Source: Mariprofundaceae bacterium
GTDB taxonomy: Bacteria > Pseudomonadota > Zetaproteobacteria > Mariprofundales > Mariprofundaceae
NCBI GenBank assembly: GCA_027018935.1
Contig: JALUXZ010000156.1
Span: 1-51,706 of the forward strand
DNA length: 51,706 nucleotides
Reading direction: 5' to 3'
The position numbers and the translations under genes are program-made. Below the pieces are notes generated by a model that was not told the origin of the DNA, did not search any database, and saw only the letters and a list, made by a program, of their open reading frames with translations. Numbering within the stretch: the stretch's first letter is position 1; every line of letters starts with the position of its first letter. Below are positions 47,948-51,706 of the stretch, in pieces.

Positions 47948-48001
47948 TTTTTCATCATTAAGAATATGAAAGACTGCCCTCTAGCTTAAGGCGGTTTTAG
48001 C

Positions 48002-48168
48002 TAAGGGCACCTCGAAAAACCTTGTGCGAGTCAAGCGCCGTTGATTTTTGTTTATAGCAAGGCGCAATGAGGTGGGTAATAGCAACGCTATTGCCCATTT
48101 TATTCAACGCCGCTAGGGACGAAAAGCACAAGTTTGACGAAGTAGCGAGGTTTTTCGAGGTGCCCCTA
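48002..48168. mobile_element. Element B, uninterrupted copy
   Basis: It begins TA-AGGGCACCTCGAAAAACC and ends GGTTTTTCGAGGTGCCCC-TA. The 167 bp include a central AATAGC-AAC-GCTATT palindrome, a motif also found in element A. The last TA, read on the minus strand, completes the TAG stop codon of the gene at 48166-48786. Non-coding. Confidence 0.88.
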
Positions 48169-48786
48169 AGTGTAAGATAACCACTCAATTTTAGATTCTG
48201 GTACTGTTTTCATGCAATGCTTAAGAATTTTGTCTTGCTTGCGATAATATTTAATTTGATGAAATTGCCCATCATTCATTTCAAAATAAATTTTCTTTGG
48301 GCGATTGAAGGCTGTGAATACTCTCCATTCTTTATCTTCATTAGATGGGCCAATCAAAGAGTCTGCTCGTAACCACATTCCCCAAGCTATAGCAGAAGCA
48401 ATGATAGATCCCCAAGCATCCTTAGTAATTGCAAAGGAAATTATTAGGGTGGTAAGTACGCTAAGCATTCCTCCAAAGTGATTGATTGCTAGAAAGTCAT
48501 CTGGAACTATTGCAATATAGTGTTCATCTTCCTGTATTTCCTTTTCACTAAATAGTGCTTGCTTGATTAGAAGTAGAATTAATAAAAAAATGATAATCCC
48601 AGTTATTCTATCAACATTGACTGATAAGTCGTTGGTAAATTGAAGGAAGGTAATAAAACACCCCCCTAAAAATATCATTAACAAAGTATTTAATTTAATA
48701 ATTGAATGATTTGGAATTTTTGTTAGCCAAAAATCCACCATATACCAAATTCGAAAAAGAGGCTTAAATAGTTTGACCAACTTCAA
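48166..48786 (-). CDS. Hypothetical membrane protein
   Basis: The 206-residue protein has at least four hydrophobic segments (SIIKLNTLLMIFLGGCFITFLQF, ITGIIIFLLILLLIKQAL, FGGMLSVLTTLIISFAI, GSIIASAIAWGMWL). The C-terminal tail of about 60 residues (FTAFNRPKKIYFEMNDGQFHQIKYYRKQDKIL) is cytosolic-looking. The family is not recognised. Its codon use looks more AT-rich than its neighbours, which with the adjoining element B hints at acquired DNA. The stop codon comes from the element. Confidence 0.65.
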   Translation of the reverse strand: MKLVKLFKPLFRIWYMVDFWLTKIPNHSIIKLNTLLMIFLGGCFITFLQFTNDLSVNVDRITGIIIFLLILLLIKQALFSEKEIQEDEHYIAIVPDDFLAINHFGGMLSVLTTLIISFAITKDAWGSIIASAIAWGMWLRADSLIGPSNEDKEWRVFTAFNRPKKIYFEMNDGQFHQIKYYRKQDKILKHCMKTVPESKIEWLSYT

Positions 48787-48836
48787 ATATTTTCATCCAT
48801 TTGTTTGAATGTTCATTTTTTTACTATATTTGCCTC

Positions 48837-51128
48837 TTAACTTGCACGAGCTGATGCAATCGCTGCCATATTCACAATATCATCAACACTAGCACCTGTT
48901 TGAAGTACATGAACCTGTTGTGGTAACCCGATTAAGATAGGGCCAATGGCAGTGCCTTTGCCCAATTCTTTGAGTAATTTATAAGCAATATTACCTGCCT
49001 GCATGGTTGGGAAAATCAGTACATTCGCAGCACCTTTGATATGCGAGAAAGGGTATTGTGCTAAAATATCTGGATTCACAGCCGTATCTGCTTGCATTTC
49101 ACCTTCAACAGCAATATTTGGGTGATCGCGGTGTAGAATTTGTACAGCATCGGCTACTTTTTTGGCTTCTGGGTGTGTTGCGCTACCAAAGTTGGAGAAA
49201 GAAAGCATGGCAATACGTGCTTCACAACCCAATGAAGCAGTTGTTTCAGCAGTAAGCACTGCTAATTCTGCTAATTGCTCTGCATTCATATCTACATTCA
49301 CGGTACAGTCAGCCATGAAATATGCATGGTCTTCCATGACCATCATATACATGCCATAAACGTGGTGGCGTTTGCCTGTGGTGCTGTCATGTCCTAAAAC
49401 TTGTAAGACTGGACGCAGTACATCGGGATAATGCGCAGTGCGCCCTGATAACATGCCATCAGCAAAGCATTGGCGCACCATCATAGCAGCCAATGTATTG
49501 CGATCATGGCGTAAATTTTTGGCTGCATCTTGGCGCAATACGCCCTGACGTTTGCGATCAAAATACCATGCATCGGCAAGGCTTTCAAAACGTGAATCTT
49601 CCAAATGTGGATCCAAAATTTCAATGCCATCAGCATTCAAATGCATAGCAGTGAATTGGGCATGGATGGTGTCTGGATTACCCATTAAAATAGGTTTGGC
49701 AATGCCTTCGTCACGCATAATGGTTGCTGCGCGAATGACTGTTTCATCATCACCTTCAGGTAAGACCAATTTAAGTGGTTGATGTTTGGCTTTTTCGATA
49801 ATCATGCGCATGAACGTACGCGATTGATCAATGCGATCACCCAAGCTTTCAGCATAAGCGGCATAATCTTCAATAGGTTTACGGGCTACACCCGTTTCGG
49901 CGGCAGCTTTGGCAACAGCAGCTGGTACGACTTCAATCAAACGTGGATCAAAGGGTTTGGGTAGAATATATTTGGGTCCGAAGCGTAATTCTTTTTCACC
50001 ATAAGCCTTTAATACAGAAGCTGGGACTTCTTCACGGGCAAGTTCTGCCAGTGCATAGACGGCAGCCAGTTTCATTTCTTCATTGAATGTGGTGGCGCGA
50101 GCATCGAGTGCGCCACGAAATAAAAATGGGAAGCCTAATACATTGTTGACTTGGTTAGGATGATCGGAACGACCTGTTGCCATGATTAAATCAGAGCGTG
50201 TTTGCATAGCGAGTTCATAGTCGATTTCTGGATTTGGATTTGCCATGGCAAATACAATGGGTCTATCTGCCATGCTTTGCAGCATTTCTGGTTTGACGAC
50301 ATTGCCTTGTGAAAGTCCAACAAATACATCTGCATCAACGATGACATCTTCAAGACTTTGAGCTTTTTCGCCATTGGCAAAATAGGCTTTGTGTGGAGGT
50401 AGTTCTTCTTCGCGGTTGTTGTGAATTACACCCTTGCGATCAAGAAAGAAGATATGTTCATGCTTGGCACCAAGTTGCTCGATGAGTTTCATGCAAGCAA
50501 AACCCGCAGCACCCGCACCAAGACAGACAATTTTGACATCTTCGATATTTTTATCCTGCAATTTTAGGGCATTGATAAATGCCGCAGCCATAATCACTGC
50601 TGTACCATGTTGATCATCATGCAATACGGGAATGTTCATGCGCTTTTTTAATTCTTCTTCGATGATAAAACATTCAGGCGCTTTAATGTCTTCTAAATTG
50701 ATGCCGCCGAAGGTGGGCTCTAAGCGTGCGACAGTTTCCACAAATGCCATCGGATCAAGCTCATCTACTTCCAAGTCAAACACATCAATATCAGCAAAGC
50801 GTTTGAATAATACACCCTTACCTTCCATCACAGGTTTGCCTGCCAAAGCACCGATGTTTCCAAGTCCTAGAACAGCTGTACCATTACTAATCACACCAAC
50901 CAAATTGGCGCGTGATGTGTATTCATCTGCTAATTCAGGATTTTTCTCAATAGCGAGACAAGGCTCTGCGACACCAGGTGTGTACGCCAATGATAAATCG
51001 CGCTGGGTGATGCAAGGTTTGCTAGCGCGAACAGTGATTTTTCCAGGTGTGGGGAGACGGTGATAGTCCAGTGCATCTTGACGTAACAAGGCTTTTTTCT
51101 GATCTTCGTTTTGTTCGTTGCTTGGCAT
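48837..51128 (-). CDS. maeB: NADP-dependent malic enzyme MaeB (malic enzyme plus phosphotransacetylase-like domain)
   Basis: The 763-residue protein has the malic enzyme half (about 1-430): LAYTPGVAEPCLAI, SNGTAVLGLGNIGALAGKPVMEGK, VLHDDQHGTAVI and Rossmann loop CLGAGAAGFACMKLI. The C-terminal half (about 435-763) resembles Pta (LVLPEGDDETVIRAA, MLSFSNFGSATHPEA, PIDGELQ-like HPNIAVEGEMQAD). In known MaeB proteins this domain is regulatory and senses acetyl-CoA. It converts malate to pyruvate with NADPH production. AGGAG precedes the ATG. Confidence 0.96.
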   Translation of the reverse strand: MPSNEQNEDQKKALLRQDALDYHRLPTPGKITVRASKPCITQRDLSLAYTPGVAEPCLAIEKNPELADEYTSRANLVGVISNGTAVLGLGNIGALAGKPVMEGKGVLFKRFADIDVFDLEVDELDPMAFVETVARLEPTFGGINLEDIKAPECFIIEEELKKRMNIPVLHDDQHGTAVIMAAAFINALKLQDKNIEDVKIVCLGAGAAGFACMKLIEQLGAKHEHIFFLDRKGVIHNNREEELPPHKAYFANGEKAQSLEDVIVDADVFVGLSQGNVVKPEMLQSMADRPIVFAMANPNPEIDYELAMQTRSDLIMATGRSDHPNQVNNVLGFPFLFRGALDARATTFNEEMKLAAVYALAELAREEVPASVLKAYGEKELRFGPKYILPKPFDPRLIEVVPAAVAKAAAETGVARKPIEDYAAYAESLGDRIDQSRTFMRMIIEKAKHQPLKLVLPEGDDETVIRAATIMRDEGIAKPILMGNPDTIHAQFTAMHLNADGIEILDPHLEDSRFESLADAWYFDRKRQGVLRQDAAKNLRHDRNTLAAMMVRQCFADGMLSGRTAHYPDVLRPVLQVLGHDSTTGKRHHVYGMYMMVMEDHAYFMADCTVNVDMNAEQLAELAVLTAETTASLGCEARIAMLSFSNFGSATHPEAKKVADAVQILHRDHPNIAVEGEMQADTAVNPDILAQYPFSHIKGAANVLIFPTMQAGNIAYKLLKELGKGTAIGPILIGLPQQVHVLQTGASVDDIVNMAAIASARAS

Positions 51129-51249
51129 GGAGGCTCCTAACTATCACTACTAGATTATAAGTGACCGCACCATAACATGAAACAAACGTGCAAATGAAGT
51201 GTTTTTCGGTAAGTGTGATGGAATGTTCGTGGTTTGGAGGTGCGATAGA

Positions 51250-51706
51250 ATGGATGCAACAATGCGTGTTGGTATTGCAGGGGCTGGGGCAGTTGGCTGC
51301 TTTTATGGGCTTGCATTGCAACGGGCTGGATTAGATGTGGTGTTTTTGGCGCGCGGTGCTCACTTGCAGGCATTACAGAATACAGGTCTTTGTTATGAAA
51401 GTGCTGGCAAACAAGATGTTTTTAGCGTGAATGCCAGTGATGATGTGGAAATATTGGCAGATTGCGATGTGATTTTATTGTGTTGTAAGACAACGCAATT
51501 GGATGATATGTGTGAATCATTATTGCATGTTGTAAAACCAACAGTGACATGGTTAACACTACAAAATGGTGTGCAAGCAGCTAATCAGGTGTCAACATAT
51601 TTCCCCAAGCACTGTGTGCTCGCAGCATCGGCATTTATTGGTGTGCGTATCGAAAAAGCGGGGCATGTAATTCATTCAGCAGCGGGTCATATTCGTTTGG
51701 GTAACT
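51250..51706 (+). CDS. panE: 2-dehydropantoate 2-reductase, 5' part
   Basis: An open frame from ATG 51250 (9 nt after GGAGG) runs off the window end, giving 152 codons; the track omits it because it has no stop. MRVGIAGAGAVGCFYGLALQRAGLDVVFLARG is the Rossmann NADPH site of ketopantoate reductase, and VILLCCKTTQLDDM and LQNGVQAANQV are family blocks. It reduces ketopantoate from PanB to pantoate for PanC, both encoded about 9-10 kb away. Confidence 0.88.
   Translation, partial: MDATMRVGIAGAGAVGCFYGLALQRAGLDVVFLARGAHLQALQNTGLCYESAGKQDVFSVNASDDVEILADCDVILLCCKTTQLDDMCESLLHVVKPTVTWLTLQNGVQAANQVSTYFPKHCVLAASAFIGVRIEKAGHVIHSAAGHIRLGN

Noticed and set aside
47997-48188. 63-residue minus-strand ORF at the element-B copy
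   Set aside because: It lies inside the 167-bp repeat, and its start is within the neighbouring gene's end in another frame.
1-51706. tRNA, rRNA or riboswitch
   Set aside because: I found no T-loop GGTTCGAATCC-like sequence, rRNA segment or clear riboswitch core on reading both strands, although a covariance search was not possible.

Overview
The window is a dense, Gram-negative proteobacterial chromosome segment of about 43% GC (estimated by eye). It carries Tol genes, an outer-membrane usher system, RuvABC, HtpG, HemA (glutamyl-tRNA reductase route) and MaeB. MutL has the C-terminal DQHA-X2-E-X4-E metal-binding motif of endonuclease-type MutL, which argues against the MutH-dependent gammaproteobacteria. 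The mix of housekeeping genes, Hanks kinase, DISM-type sensor kinase and SAM methyltransferase of the MidA type would fit a Zetaproteobacterium (Mariprofundus/Ghiorsea-like). That placement is a low-confidence inference.

Layout. (1) 0-5.2 kb: minus-strand operon ruvC-ruvA-ruvB-ybgC-tolQ-tolR-tolA behind trxA. (2) 5.2-20.9 kb: plus-strand genes for a MidA-like methyltransferase, a membrane Ser/Thr kinase, an RNA m5U methyltransferase, a solute-binding lipoprotein, a secreted protein, a DsbA-like isomerase, mutL, a CPA2 antiporter, miaA, hflX and a NarL-type two-component pair. (3) 20.9-34.5 kb: the accessory region. It holds spore-coat-U (SCPU) pilins, a chaperone and a usher, a SARP/BTAD regulator, four toxin-antitoxin loci (one decayed), a tandem duplication and many small palindromic mobile repeats. 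(4) 34.5-39.7 kb: a MltF-like transglycosylase, htpG with a sigma32-like promoter, and a REC-HK-REC hybrid kinase. (5) 39.7-51.7 kb: miniature inverted-repeat elements (one nested in another), panB-panC-panD, relBE, hemA-prfA-prmC, an M23 peptidase, maeB and the start of panE.

The most interesting signal is a probable undescribed regulon. Pilus-gene promoters at 21.05, 23.24 and 28.55 kb (the last facing both ways) carry a CTCGGT hexamer repeated with exactly 11-bp period, followed exactly 10 bp later by TAnnnT. This is the geometry known for SARP regulators, and a SARP-type gene lies among these pilus genes. The usher it would control has an extra N-terminal region resembling a SPOR domain. 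Three families of TA-flanked or palindromic miniature elements (called A, B and C here) and a 27-bp palindromic unit punctuate the accessory region. Some of them sit between a pilin gene and its presumed promoter, and some abut stop codons of neighbouring genes. No tRNA, rRNA, CRISPR array, intact transposase or integrase was seen.
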